Assembly (NCBI RefSeq): GCF_040807025.1
Contig: NC_090944.1
Span: forward strand, 116,948,738-117,012,737
From: Struthio camelus
Lineage: Eukaryota > Chordata > Aves > Struthioniformes > Struthionidae
Direction: 5' to 3'
Length of the DNA: 64,000 nucleotides
The notes under the pieces are model-generated. The model did no database searches and was not told the DNA's origin. It saw only the letters and a list, made by a program, of their open reading frames with translations. Both the position numbers and the translations under genes were made by a program. Positions within the stretch are counted from its first letter, which is position 1, and each line of letters opens with the position of its first letter. Shown here in pieces: positions 23,354 through 35,884 of the stretch.

Positions 23354-23813
23354 TACCCATCACTTCTTTTTCTTTCCCCCCTCCCCTCCTTTTTTTTAAA
23401 CTTTTTTGTGTGTTTTTTTTGTTTTTTTTGTTTTCCACCCTGCTCCGCCAGCTCGCTGGGAACAGTCTCTTTTCGAGTCACTTGAGTTGCAAGTTTGTTT
23501 GTCTCTTTAGATTTTTGGGTTTTTTTTTTTTTTTCTCCCCGTTTTGGCTGTCCCGCTCTCTCCACCCCCGAATTTTCGCTAGTGGTAGCAACTTGCTGCT
23601 TTTTTATTATTGTTGATATATTTTTTTTTTCACTGACGGCTCCCGTGCTTTTTTCGATTGGAAGTCGCCCTTGCAGTCCGGTTTTTGACTGCATTTTGTC
23701 TGCAGATCTTCCCTTTGTTTGCACACATCCCCCCCTTTTATTTTTTAATTTTGTTGTTGTTGTGCGTTGTTAAAGTCACTCTTTTTTGGGGGCGCTGTAT
23801 TTAAACACTTAAA

Positions 23814-24156
23814 ATGCACTGCTATCTCCTGAGCGTGTTTCTCACCCTGGATCTGGCCACCGTGGCTTTCAGCCTGTCTACCTGCAGCACCCTCGACATG
23901 GATCAGTTTATGCGCAAGAGGATCGAGGCGATCCGGGGGCAGATCCTGAGCAAACTGAAGCTCACCAGCCCCCCGGACGAGTACCCCGAGCCCGAGGAGG
24001 TACCCCCGGAGGTCATCTCCATCTACAACAGCACCAGGGACCTGCTGCAAGAGAAAGCCAACCACAGAGCTGCCACTTGCGAAAGGGAGAGGAGCGACGA
24101 GGAGTATTATGCCAAAGAAGTTTACAAAATAGACATGCAGCCTTTTTACCCCGAAA
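23814..24156 (+). CDS. TGFB2: TGFB2 exon 1: signal peptide and N-terminal prodomain
   Basis: Transforming growth factor beta-2 is a secreted dimeric ligand kept latent by its prodomain (LAP). Exon 1 encodes 114 full residues plus the first base of the next codon. The ATG has A at -3, and residues 1-20 form a hydrophobic signal peptide. [12 protein letters not shown] follows: Cys24 is the residue that pairs with LTBP or GARP in this family. [17 protein letters not shown] (34-50) is the straitjacket alpha-1 helix, and [16 protein letters not shown] (52-67) is the latency-lasso region. NST at 72-74 is a conserved N-glycosylation site, and EYYAKEV (97-103) matches the fastener tyrosines. The frame is almost identical to vertebrate TGFB2. 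It is one residue shorter than human near PFYPE, as in chicken as far as I recall. The donor GTAAGT follows at 24,157. The remaining exons are beyond the window. Confidence 0.97.
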
Positions 24157-24162
24157 GTAAGT
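24157..24162 (+). other. TGFB2: TGFB2 exon 1 splice donor
   Basis: GTAAGT directly follows CCCGAAA. Splicing here leaves exon 1 in phase 1, which is the phase at which human exon 1 joins either exon 2 or the alternative exon. The intronic six bases are a perfect consensus, and the exon end (AAA) is slightly weaker than AG. Confidence 0.95.
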
Positions 24163-24629
24163 CCTCTGTTTTTGTGCATGAGCGTGTAATCTTGCCCCCG
24201 AGGCTTGGCGGTGCCCGGCACCTTGAAATACCAGCCCCATGCATCATAAGCTTCCTTATTTGCTCATTTTGCTCTCGTCTTCGGGGTCTCTTAGGTTGGT
24301 TGCTCATAGGGTTTCTTTTGGTGGGGGTGAATGTGTGTAGAGGGGGAGGCTGGGGGGGGGAGTTCAGCTGCCCCCGACTTGTGGGGTGTCAGGTCCCCCT
24401 TGGAAGTCATCCAGGGGTCCCTAAAGGTGCCTCCGCTTTCCACCACCACGTACCTGAGCTTCCCCCCTTGCGGGATCCCGCTCCCTCCCCACCGCCGGGC
24501 TCAGATCCCCAGCTCCCCTGCGGCCCCATGTGCAGTCTCCTAAAATATCTTTCCACTGCTGTTGTTTCCCTTGGAGTGTCTGGATCGGGCAGGTTTCCAT
24601 CTCTCCATAACTGAAAAGAGAAGGAGGAC

Positions 24630-24631
<2 letters not shown>

Positions 24632-24658
<27 letters not shown>
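24632..24658. repeat. A27 homopolymer in TGFB2 intron 1
   Basis: An uninterrupted A27 begins 18 bases after the stop codon (24,612-24,614) of the frame that reads through from exon 1. In oligo(dT)-primed cDNA it would be an internal-priming site, which matters when judging 3' ends here. Confidence 0.95.
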
Positions 24659-24661
<3 letters not shown>

Positions 24662-24927
24662 GTCACCGGCTTCGCTTCTCTCTGCGCCCCTCCAGAACAG
24701 CGTCGTGCAAACCGCTATTCAGACTGGTACTCGGAGAGGGCAGAGGCATAGACTGCCTCCCTCCCTCCTCTTTTAACTAGCCACCCGTTTCAGTTCATGG
24801 GCGCTTTTGTTTCAGGTACAGAAAGAGTTTTCCCTTCTGGTTAGCCTTGGTTCCTGGAACCTGTCTCAGCCCGTCTGCCTTTCGCTGTTTTTAACGACCT
24901 TCTGATGACCCACACCATATTTTGTAC

Positions 24928-24933
24928 AATAAA
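24928..24933 (+). terminator. TGFB2: Candidate intronic poly(A) signal
   Basis: A canonical AATAAA about 770 bases past the exon 1 donor is followed within about 20 to 30 bases by a GGTCTGTGCTG stretch, a plausible GU-rich element. It could end an exon 1-only transcript. Hexamers also occur by chance in AT-rich introns, so support is modest. Confidence 0.35.
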
Positions 24934-27900
24934 AGGGTACAAATGGTCTGTGCTGACCAAATCCACTTAGGATGATTAATAAGCGTAACAGCGTGCCTTT
25001 TTGTTTTGGTAGCCAAGTTTGAGCTTATAGAAAAAAAGAAAAAGCATAGCACTCCCTTAAAAGAATCTAGATCATCATCATACCGAGGAAAGTGAAATAC
25101 CAGAAGTAAAAAATAACTGCACCGTTAGCGTATCCAAAATCTAGTCCCTACTCTTTTCGTTTTGCTCACTCTTCTCACCCCCTCTCACTTGATGCCCTAT
25201 ATCCTTGCTGTCTGTTTTTGAAAAGCACATACCTCTTGCTTAAATAGATAATACAGCCATCTTGGTAACTTTATCCGAGAGTTTCTAATTGCATTTTCTC
25301 TTATTTATTTTTAGTTTAGCAAGTTGTAGCTTTGGGGCTTGCTCTGTCTTGCATGTGATAGTCCTAGGATGCCAGCCAATCTGAACCCCCCACTCCGCAG
25401 CTGCCTTCCTTTCTTCTTTATTGTTAAATGACAGCATCAGGTACAGGACACCCTGGCAGTCAGAGCCATTTTATTATTGTAATTATGGCACCATCCCTAA
25501 TAGCCATAATAAATATACTCCACCCTTTTTACCCTCGGGGAAGAAATACTTTTTGAAAAAAATGTGTGCTGGAGCCAAGTGGGTATGAGCAAAGAGGTTC
25601 AGATGTAATTTGTAGCAATAGCATTGAGTGAGGACACAGAAATCGTGTCGCTTCTTCATTGTAGTATTCAGTAGAATTTTGCTGGTGTTTTTGGTGAAAG
25701 TCAGCACTCTGTTTTGAGACCTAGCCAGTCATGCCCTGAACAGAGTAGCGAGCACCTAGGAACAAAGGTTATAAAGGCTAATTAATTGACATGCAGAGTT
25801 GACCCTGTAACAGAAAGTCTCTGAAGGCAGAAACACATCAGTCCCGAGCACACATCTATCCTTTTTCCTTGGGTGAACAAGCTACAGAGAACCGATAGTC
25901 CACAATGCAGCCACATACTTTCCAGAAAATTAAAATATCTGTGGTGTGCGACTTGGATAGTGTTGACAAAAGAGGATCTATTTTTAAAATGTTGACAAAG
26001 GCCAGATTTGTGCTAAAGTATCGATAGAGGTTTTGGAAGAGCAAAGTAGATTGCAGGTATCTACCAACAGAGAGCATCAGAAGTTTGGGATCAGAAAGCC
26101 ATTTAGCAGCAAATCTAGTACTACTGTGCAAGCGCTGTCGCTAACATCATAGTAAGTAGGTTAACTGTTTTTCCACTGCTCTCTAGTTATACTGGATGGA
26201 GTGAACCTTTCCAAAAAAGACAGAAAGGAAGAAATCACTCCACCATATTTTAAAGGAAGAAATTGAAAGCGCAGCCTTGGCGGCCCCAGCCACTTTGTCC
26301 TAGACTTCTCAGAGTGAATTTTGTTAACTCTACAGTCTCTGCTGCGTTTGGGAGAGGCAGGAGGGAGAAGGGGTTCAATGTGAGCGCACTGAAGGTCAAA
26401 AGCTGCTGAGAGGAAGGCATGGGAAAGATCAGTGGTTCAGTTTTTACCGCAAGTTGTTAACGTTCAGTAACTGACTACAGCCCAAGTATTACAAATATGT
26501 TCTAATTATACTCATAGTCAGCAATATATCACTACAGATTGCTGATAGGTCTTTGTGGGACATTTTATAAAGTTCAGACTAAATATTTTTAGCAATGAGG
26601 AGATTTAAAAGGAAAACTATAAGAGATATTGTATATACCCTACGGCATATTTTGTCTTAAATATTATCCTTGGCCAACTGTACTATATAAATACAGTAAA
26701 TATGAATAGAACTGGCAAGATGCCAATCTCCTGGGATGAATTTTAGTCAAGAAGGTATTTATGGGATATAAATAATACTGTGTCAACATTTAAAGAAGGG
26801 ATCTGATTAGTTTTGAATTTATTCGTATTAATCTTTTCACATGCTGTTAGTTTAAGGCTCAAAGTGAAGTTATGCTAAGGTTTACTGATAGTTTGCACTG
26901 AGGAAGTAAGGGGGCATCTGGCATCTGGCTTGACAGTCCACTTGAGGTTAAAGACGCGTCTCGTCAGAATACATGAGGAAATTCAGCAATTTCTGACGCA
27001 CCGAAAAAGAACGGATGCGAGAAGTAGTGGTGGAAAAAAATGCTCCAAAGAGATTTTGAAAAATGGGAAGGTGTTTGTTTATGAAGCATGCCCATGTGTG
27101 TCGTGCTTGCAACGGCATGGATTAGGTATTGCAAGTTTAAATCTCCTCTTCGACTCAGCTGGCAGTCAGAAATTGAGTTGTTTTACAGAGCTGTTCAAAG
27201 AGGGAGTTGGAGGACGGAACCTGACTGCAACATGAGACAGAGTTCTTGAACGCTGAGTGCCGAGCAGCAGTGATCTGACTGGATGCTTAGCACTGATTCC
27301 TGTGAGAACTGAATCGCATGAAAATTTTGTTGTTCCTCAGTTCTTCGTTGGCTGTATAGGGTGTGATACTTCAGCTAATTATTGATTCGAGGCTGAGTAA
27401 TAGCTATTGCACTGATAACCTACAGAAATTTAAATCCAGCACAGTTGTGGATTGCAAACTGTAGTACTAATGCCTACCTGAGACACTCGAGAAAAATAGG
27501 CAACACATGTTTGCAGGGCTGAGGGCATAATTCTGTAATCTTCATTCATGGCAATTTGTATCGCAGTCAGTGAGTTGGTCAGTACCGATGGCTTAAGGCT
27601 TATGCAAGTAAATGACTGTTTTGAGTTTTCAACATGCTTGGAGTCTGCAAATATGCAACAGCCTAAGAAATCACGGTTCTTTTGGGTTTGGTCCTGTTTT
27701 TAGCTGGATTTTAAACTAATTTACTACAAAGTAGCCTCTACAAGTTCCAGCTTGAGCTTAGAGGTAGGATTTATCTTTTCATGAAGAAATAATCCGTGAA
27801 TATTGCTTTACATAGACTGTCGTTCTGCTGAATATTTGCCTAATGAAAGACAACATTATAAACTGGCTGGGCACAATGTCATGCTTCTACTTTGTCAACA

Positions 27901-30900
27901 AGGACTTGATTTACCAGCATTTATATGCATGTGGGCTCCTTGTCTTCAGGGTACTAGAATTACTAGTACAGAAGTGGCTGCGCTCTGCGTCTCCCTGTGC
28001 TGACTGCATCATTACCAAAACGTTAACAGCTACTGCTGTGCGGTTCACGTGGGTTTGCATTTAGCAGAACACAGAACTTAATCTTTCAGGATTTCCTATG
28101 TTGTTAATGATATGGAAACAGTCTCGGGAGGAATACCATATTTTAAACCCTTCTAACTATGCTGACCCTATGGCCTGCTGGCACTGCCTGGACCACTTCT
28201 TGCAGGAGGCCTAACCCACGTTCACCAGACTTGCTCTTTTTTGGTAAGAGGACTTGAAGCACTGTGAAGGCTTCCCTGAGGAGAGACATGGAAGGAACAG
28301 TTCTCTGCTGCTTATTCATGAATGGCATTCAGGACACTCTTCCTCTGTGGTAATGAAAAAAAACAGGGAATTGCAAATGACTTTAAAAAGGGTCAGGGTA
28401 ATTTTCTGGACAGTAGTAATTACCTACTAAGTGATGATAAAATAGTGTGCTCTGGTGCATTAGTTGAGTGCTACTGCAGTCAGAGAGCTCTCTTCTTCCA
28501 CTCCTACTGTTATCAAACAGGTGGTAAGGTGTATCATGTGTGTTTTCTGACTTCCTTCTGAATCTCTAGTTGTTTGCTGCAGCTGTATGTAGGGCACTAA
28601 GTTGGGAGGGGGATCAAGAATCTGATCTGGCATGGTAAATTCAGTGTCACTGTTTGTTTTGGAGCAGGAAGCATCTGGAAAAGAAAAAGACCCATGTTCC
28701 CCTTTAACTCTGAAAGGTGGGAAGACCTGCGAGACAGACACACGGGAATAAATTCCAAAGCCCTTTCCATAGCCCTTCTTGAGTTTATCTCTGATGTCTC
28801 TTTTTAAAAGAGACACTTTCACTCTGTAATTTGGTGAATGAAAAACTTAGATATGCATCACTGCTCTACCACTCCCCAGCCTCCAGCCCTTTGCCGGTAT
28901 GAATGTTTTACAATCCCAGAGACCTATTTGGAAAGGTTTCCTTGTCCTCTGCTGCTCTGCAAAGCCCTCACATGCAGCGGAGGGAGCTTGTTGCTGGAGG
29001 CTTACTGGGAATGCCCAGCGCTCATGTAGCTCTTACCGTCTGCATTTAATTGCAGGACCGGGTGTGAGTAGGTGATGGTGCAAAGAAAACGGTATCATCT
29101 TAGTCTTCATTAGTTGTTGATTTTAGTCTATCTGATCCTTGGTGCCCTGTGTAAGAATAGTAGTGGTCTTCTGGGGTTGCTTTATGTTGAAGTTACTACC
29201 TTGAGTGTATTTCTGTCAGTGTGACATTCTTGCTTGCATAAGAGCTGAGCAAAAAGATGAATGAGGACCTCAGGCTATCTTCCTCAGTGAGCTTCTTGAG
29301 CAAGGTGCTGAAACCCATGCAGAGCTTCACACACGAGTAGACTCATTAACGTGAGTCCATATGTGTATGCCTAATTAGCTTCCTGAACTGGGACCTGGTT
29401 TATGGGACCTTTGTGGAGGTGAACAAAGCCAGACGGTTCGTATCCCTCTTACTCCTTTGAAATCTGTCATTTGGATATCAGAGCCCAATGAAAAGGAAAT
29501 ACTTTGCAAGCTTTATTAGAGAGGAAAAAAAGGACTCTTAGTACTCCTGTGATCCCCGAAAAGTCTTATCCTGTTGGGCAGCTGGCTTCTTTTGCCTCTG
29601 CAGTGTCTGTGCTAGACTCCTTCTGTGTTACAGATGAAGAGGAGACTCCCAGTGCATCTTGACAAAACAAGTCATTAGTGAAGATACACAAATATTTTCA
29701 TTCCTGTTGTGAAACCATATGCTGTACGTTTTCAAGCAGGCAGTTTTTAGCTTGAGAATGATACGCTCCCCAGGTATTATTTAATTTAATGCTGTGTTAT
29801 GGATGTTTCAGCTGATTTGTTTAGACTAAAAAGTTTGCTTTGGTCATTTGTTTAGAGAAGGTTTGCATCCTGCCTTCAACCACAAGCTGTTATTTGTTTC
29901 TTTTTAAATCTCTGATATCCACTAGTAGGTGCCTAACTGCAACATTGCTATCAGTTGGCTTCCTGCAGTAGTCTATCTAAAGCAGCTATGTTTCTTCTTA
30001 AAACAGCTCCCCCACACTTGTCTTTGCTGTCCTTGCTGCTCTTCAACAACTGCAGCTGGGCACTCAGCTATGCAAGAAATAGGACTGAAAGGTGTAGAGG
30101 AGAAACTCAAAAATTTAGCTGTGAGAAGAAAACAAGAAGTTGGAAAAACTTAGTATGAAGAGCTGTGTTTTATCTCCTTCCAGTGTGACCACTTGGTTTT
30201 GAATTTAGGAATGATTCATAGGCCTGCTTAGTACTGTGGCTCTCTTAGCTTGAGTGGCACAGGGTTGGACCTGATGAACTGAAGTGCTAGACCTGGCTTC
30301 ATTAGACCTGTCTGGTAAGCAGGTTTTCACATGTTTTTGGTGCTCTGCAAGTTGGTCCAGACTGCAGAAGTTGCCTCTTTGTGTAGCATAATAGCCTCAG
30401 ATTTTCAGCAGGGAAACTGCATGGTAGTTCATGTGTGGGGGAAGTCAGATGAGGAAGAATTTAAGCAGCAGTGCAGAGAGACTGCTTATTCACTGTAAAA
30501 TGCCGGGCTCCACAGAAATATATCTAGTGTTGCTGTAGGGTTTCGCTGGCGTACATGTTTGATTTCCAGGAGATGCTGAACCCTGCAGTCATCCCTGCAG
30601 CAGATTTATGGCTGAGAGGTTGGAGGAGATCTTTAGAACATCTCTCCCATGGTTCAGAGTGTGATTTAGAAGATGGATGAGAGTTAATTTCAACTGCATG
30701 TATGCTCGTTGATGTAGTGAGATTCTTCACTGTAGCTAAGTTTTCTCCCACTGGAGCCTCCTTAGGGCGGGAGCCTCTTTTTTGCTGACGTACAGGGCCT
30801 AGCACAATGGGCTAGGTAGCTAGCTGCTGGTAAGCAGCTAAGGTTCTGACATACAGTGGCTGTACAAACCTTTAAATAATAAGTTGACCTCAGGCAATTA

Positions 30901-30930
30901 TAAATAATTATATAGATCATTATACATAAT

Positions 30931-31008
30931 CTGACCTCATAGCTGACCCTGCTTCGAGCAGGAGGTCGAACTAGATGTCCCTTCCAACCTGAGTTAATCT
31001 GTGGTCCT
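30931..31008 (+). mobile_element. CR1 LINE 3'-end fragment (sense)
   Basis: GAGCAGGAGGTCGAACTAGA followed by TGTCCCTTCCAACCTGAGTT closely follows the 3' end of avian CR1 elements (GAGCAGGAGGTTGGACTAGATGA.. then TCCCTTCCAACCT). The terminal ATTCTRTG-type repeats are reduced to one degraded copy (AATCTGTG). It is the typical 5'-truncated remnant. Confidence 0.85.
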
Positions 31009-31613
31009 CATAGTAATACATTCTAATGTAACAAAATGATACATTGTGTTTCAGCTCCCCTATGGTGGTTTTGACTCGATATCACTTACTTTCCAAAGTT
31101 ATGCTGATTTCCGTGAATCTGGATTTATCCCTCAAAGTTATGTTTTTCTGGCATCATAAAGACCCTGTCCCTTTTCCCCCGCCTCCCCCCCCCTTTTTTT
31201 TACATTTTTTTATTTGAATATTACTTTTAAAATAAATACAGCAAATTGAGTGAAAATATTGACTACTGCATTACCCTTCAGCAAAAGCTGTAGCATCATT
31301 TTAGGTAAACTGAAGGGGGAAAAAGGAAAATGTTGTGACACTGACCTTTGGCTTTGTTTGTTTGCTCCTTCCCACTATGTCTAACCCTCACTGCACTGAC
31401 AAATACCACATCTGTCTTGACAGGCAAGTTCACAAATAACCATTCATTCATAACTTGGAGTTGCTGTAAGAATCCTTATTGGTTGCTTAACCTGACAGCT
31501 GTGCATTTGAACATAGACTTTGAAGTAAGGACTTTGCAAAATGGCCATAACTTCAGTCTGACTTTGTGAAAACCAAGAGGGAGGTCTTGCGTGAAAGAGG
31601 ATACTGTACTTAA

Positions 31614-31667
31614 ATATGTGTGTGTGTGTGTGTATGCACGCGTGCATACACACGTGCGTGCATATAT
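31614..31667. repeat. 54-bp alternating purine-pyrimidine tract with 26-bp palindrome
   Basis: Every step from 31,614 to 31,667 alternates purine and pyrimidine. It starts as a TG repeat (to about 31,633), then runs through a perfect palindrome at 31,628-31,653 centred on GCACGCGTGC, and ends in CA/CG/TA steps. This sequence class favours Z-DNA and cruciform extrusion. Confidence 0.95.
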
Positions 31668-34048
31668 TCAAGAACATTAAAACATCTGTTGTTGCCAAAG
31701 CCCAAATTGGAATGTTCTGTGAAAGATAATTTAATTTTTAGCTTCTGGATTTATTTCAGTGATGGTAATTTCAACACTTCCTGGGGAGAGTCTATCAGTG
31801 GTTACGTGCATCAAATGCAGCAGTAAATCTGTCATTCTTTCCATTTCAGTTTTTCAGTCTTACAACTTCGTTATTTTTCCCTGTTTGGCTGGTGTCAGTA
31901 TCCAGTGTTTTCCCTGGCTTCATCTCTTTTAACCCCCTGCCTTGAATTTTAAAAGGCGGGCTAAGCATTGCTGAAGTTCCTTCTCTTATTTGTTTTTGCT
32001 TACATATAGCATTGCAATTCAGCAGCTAGCTCAGCTGAAATAGTGATGGTAACTTATCTTTACCATAGCGATGACTGAGAGACAGGAATCAGAACATGTT
32101 GGTTTTCATTGCTTGAAAAAAATTTGGGTGAACTTTGTGCTCAGGAGAGTGAAGAACAAATACCTAGCAGCACTGACCCTTTTGGTCAGAGAGTACCTAG
32201 CTCAGGAATCTCATACTTGATGAAGGCTTGTGGGCAATACTGAATAAATCTGAGCCCACCGTTGTGTTTACAGGCAATCTCTAACTACCCCAAATCGAAC
32301 ATAGAGTAGCCCTCGCTGTTGGAGCGTGTGTTATCCAATGTGATATATAAATTGAACTTTTTGTACTTTGGGTAAACAGTCACGAAGCACTTCTCTAGGA
32401 CTGCCAAGATGTACACGAGGAAGAATAACGCTTGCAGAACTTTACATGCTCAAAGAACCGTCTAAATACGATGAAGCAAATTTACTCTCTTCAGATACAG
32501 GAGTGGATTGAAATAATAGCCAGGAGTGGCTGGCAAGCACAAAGTGATAGGAGTCCAGCAGTCATCAGAGCTTATGACAGGCTGCTTCTCCACGTTCAGC
32601 CTCTGCTTGATCCCAGGAGTGGGCCAGGTTAGGAGAACTGAGAGACATCACTGCTCTCCTGTGAATGTAATGACAGAAGGGTAGCTCTTTTTTTAACGTT
32701 GCAGTTCCTAGTTCTTGTGCTTTGAAGGTTTGACGCTGGATTCAGTCCAATTGACCGCATAATACTGAAACAGAGCACGCAGTGAATATCTAGTAAACAA
32801 AATGTATGGAGGCCAGGGGTCAGAGTCACTGCTACATATGATACTGGCAGTTAATTCCTTTGTGCCTACAGGACATGCTTCCACAGGAGATATTTGCCAT
32901 CAGGAAAGGTTAAGCAATATGTTGTATTCTCTAACATGGTAGAACATTTTAATCTGCCTGGAGATGTGTTGGATCCATGCAGATCCTTGGTGTTCTCATT
33001 CTCGCCCAATCTCTGAGTGATCTAGCCCGGCTTTCTTGGCTGTCATAGTTGGCTCTAGGCCTTCCTGGCAGAAGAAGGGCTATATTATGTCTTGTGCCAA
33101 TCACGGCTCTATACTTGAATTTTTCCTGATGTACACTTTGGAACTGAAGTAGCCACATTTCAACATTGAGGTATGTTGAAAGATGTCTGTACGTTTCCTT
33201 TGTTGTGCTTGTTGCATGTTTACCTAGGATATAATGGCAGGCTATTGGAGGAGACAGTACATACAGCTTTAGGTTTGTGAGTGAGGAACAAGTTCCAGCT
33301 TCCTTGAAAATAAATGTGCTGTTTTGATCTGGTGATGTGATATGAACTGAGAGGCTCCCTGCCAGGATATACAGTTTGGAAAGCAAAGGAACAAAGTGAG
33401 CAGCTTAGTGCCATCGAGTTCGATGAACTCGAACAGATTGTTGGGGGTCTGAGCTTTCTCTGTCTTTGAATCTAGATTCCCACATCACGGCTTAGATTTC
33501 TTCCCAGTGCTAGGAACCATGTATTTGGAATTTTCACATTCCCCTTGCTAATCAGGGAAGAAAAGAGCCCCAAAAGGATCCAGAAAGAGAGACCTTTATA
33601 AAGGTGGCCAGAGCCTGAGTTACAACAATATCATGTGTCTAAAGGAGCTTACCTCCTTCCAAGTTGGAGTCCTACTATTTATCCACTTTATTGGGAGACT
33701 TAATTTTCTCTGGCTGGAAGTGTATTTGTTGAGGTAGAGTTTGGAAATGAATCTGCCTAATGCACACTTGCCACAAGGCCAGCTATACATGTGATACAGC
33801 CAGACCTTTCCATTTTTCTGCCTTTTGAGAGTATGTTCCCCAGTTTAAGGGCGCTGGTCCAAAGCCTGCTGAAAACACTGCAAGTCTTTCCATTGACTGC
33901 AAAAGTCTTTGCATCAGGCATTAAGTGCTGTGCCTTTGTTTAGGAAAGCAGTCACATCTTCAAGATATGTTGGGTCATGTTACTGTAATATGCTTCCCCT
34001 TTTATTGAGTTGTTACCAGAGATATTCTTCTGCATGAGGCTTTGTGGC

Positions 34049-34072
34049 AAAAAAAAAAAAAAAAAAAAAAAA
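34049..34072. repeat. A24 homopolymer
   Basis: An uninterrupted A24 lies in intron 1. No retroposed body was recognised immediately upstream. Confidence 0.95.
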
Positions 34073-35884
34073 GCACTTTTAAAAATAAACACCTTAGTAG
34101 CTTATTGATAGAAGTATTTGATGGCAGATGTCATCTGTGAACAGCATATGGCAGCAATATGGCAAGAACCGCAGAATGCGGGGAGAGAGGCATGAGTTCA
34201 TGTCCTGTACTACTTAGGTATTCCACACCTCCCCCATCTAAAATAAATGACCATCTGACTGTGAAGGCCTTAGCAAATAAACATACCATAATATATCTCT
34301 ATCATCCTCCCTACAGCAAGTTTTTGTCTAGAATCTCATCACTCCACATCTAGAGGTTTCTTATAAACAAGCGTAAAATCAGACCTCAACACCCAAAACA
34401 GGGAAGAATCTAAAGGCTGTGAATTAAGAATGTGGCAAATCCCTGAGCAGTGGACTGCAAAGAAAGGTCAGGCCTTAGCCAACAAGGTGTTTTTATGTTA
34501 TCAATTAAATCTTAAAAGTTCGTTCTGAATAGAGACGCAGCCAGGAGAACAACTTCTAAAAGTCAATTTGCTGCATGATATATGTTGAGTTTACAAGCTG
34601 GAAAGCCAAGTAGTTTGGGAACAGAGCTGTACTTACAGCATGAAAGAAAGTGCGTGTGGTTTTACATAAAGCCTCTCTGACGTGATATGTTTCAAAGTGC
34701 CTCACTAAGTAATGAGTTAACTTTTGAGGTACCTTGTTTGCGTGGATGAAAAGTTGGAACAATTTAATTTGAGTCAGTAAAGCCATTCCAGACTTTACCT
34801 TTTGTTGTTGAACCTGGAGCCTGTGCAGGGATCGTTTAGGCAAGTGGAACAATCATTGTGACTGGTGTTTTAAGAAGCACCTAAAGCAGTTAGAAGTTAA
34901 GCTCCTGCTGGTTCTTTAGCAACCTTTGAGGATCCCAGTCTTCTGTTCAGATAAAACCTGAATCAGGTAGATCTGTTTTGCTGATTAGAGGTGTCCTGGC
35001 TACTGCCTTTTATCATGTTCGTAGTGGTACTAATTCTACTACTACTATATAACCCTCTAAACCTTAGAGGACTCAGCAGCCAACACAGGCAAAAAAAGAA
35101 TAGAGTTTAGTTTATATTTTGTCTAAAGATAGCCATCTCTATTGTGGTGCTGCCCATGTCGTGTTGGGGTCAGATTTGATCCCAGACCACTTGATGTGGG
35201 ATATGAAATCAGAGGTCTTGAGTCTTATTTAATCTAAGGTGATATTACAGTGTCAAAGACTATGAAGTGTCTTAAACATAACAGCCAGACCTGCAAGTAG
35301 GCTTCTGATTGAACCTGGATATTACCTCATCGCTGAAGAAGATACTAAGCTCAGCAGGGATGAGAAGTTCTGCTCAGGGTATAGCGTTCCAGATATGGTC
35401 ATGCTCATAGCTAATATGTTACTGTGCTTTAGAGAAGGTGAGGCATGTGTTGCTCTAAGAGGCTTTGGGTTATGGTAGAATTGATACTAATAGATTAAAA
35501 AGCTCCAAGCCACTGTGATGATCTTCTAGTTTCATTACCTTCATTTTCCAGCCCATTGAATTTTGCTGAATTCCTCTTTGAAAGGGAACTCACACAACAC
35601 TTGGTAGATGATTCTGATGACTGACTGTTCATTGAAAACGAGCATTCTACTTTCTGTTTTAAGTTGTTTAACTTCAAGCTGTAGCAATTGCATTGGTTTA
35701 TACCTTTGCTTGCTATTTGGAAGACCCATTACCAAATTTGTCTACATTCTGTAGGAACTTAACAGAAAATGAAAGCTCTGTGCAGGGACACTTTAAGCAA
35801 GCTGGCTTGGCTGCTGGAAGACCCTGACCTGAGGCAGTCAGGGGCTCAACATGGACTACTTTACCCTGCTTTGTGTCTCTTTCA

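Larger units (their letters stand above)
22678..23813 (+). other. TGFB2: TGFB2 5' UTR (predicted)
   Basis: The leader runs from the start predicted by TATA spacing to the base before the coding ATG, about 1136 nt. The human leader is likewise more than 1 kb. It is bipartite: very GC-rich to about 23,345, then pyrimidine- and U-rich with many T runs (for example T15 at 23,520-23,534). It contains two upstream ATGs (22,678 and 23,000), a GCC repeat and a G-rich cluster. No intron signal within it was evident. The exact start is inferred. Confidence 0.7.

Noticed and set aside
22761-23438. Long minus-strand open frame (225 codons) over the CpG island, and several plus-strand long frames there
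   Set aside because: Composition artefact of GC-rich DNA with few stops. Products are Arg/Ala/Pro-rich in every frame, and three of the plus-strand frames (22,903, 22,908 and 22,988) begin at GTG or TTG rather than ATG. An antisense lncRNA at this promoter is known in human but cannot be shown here.
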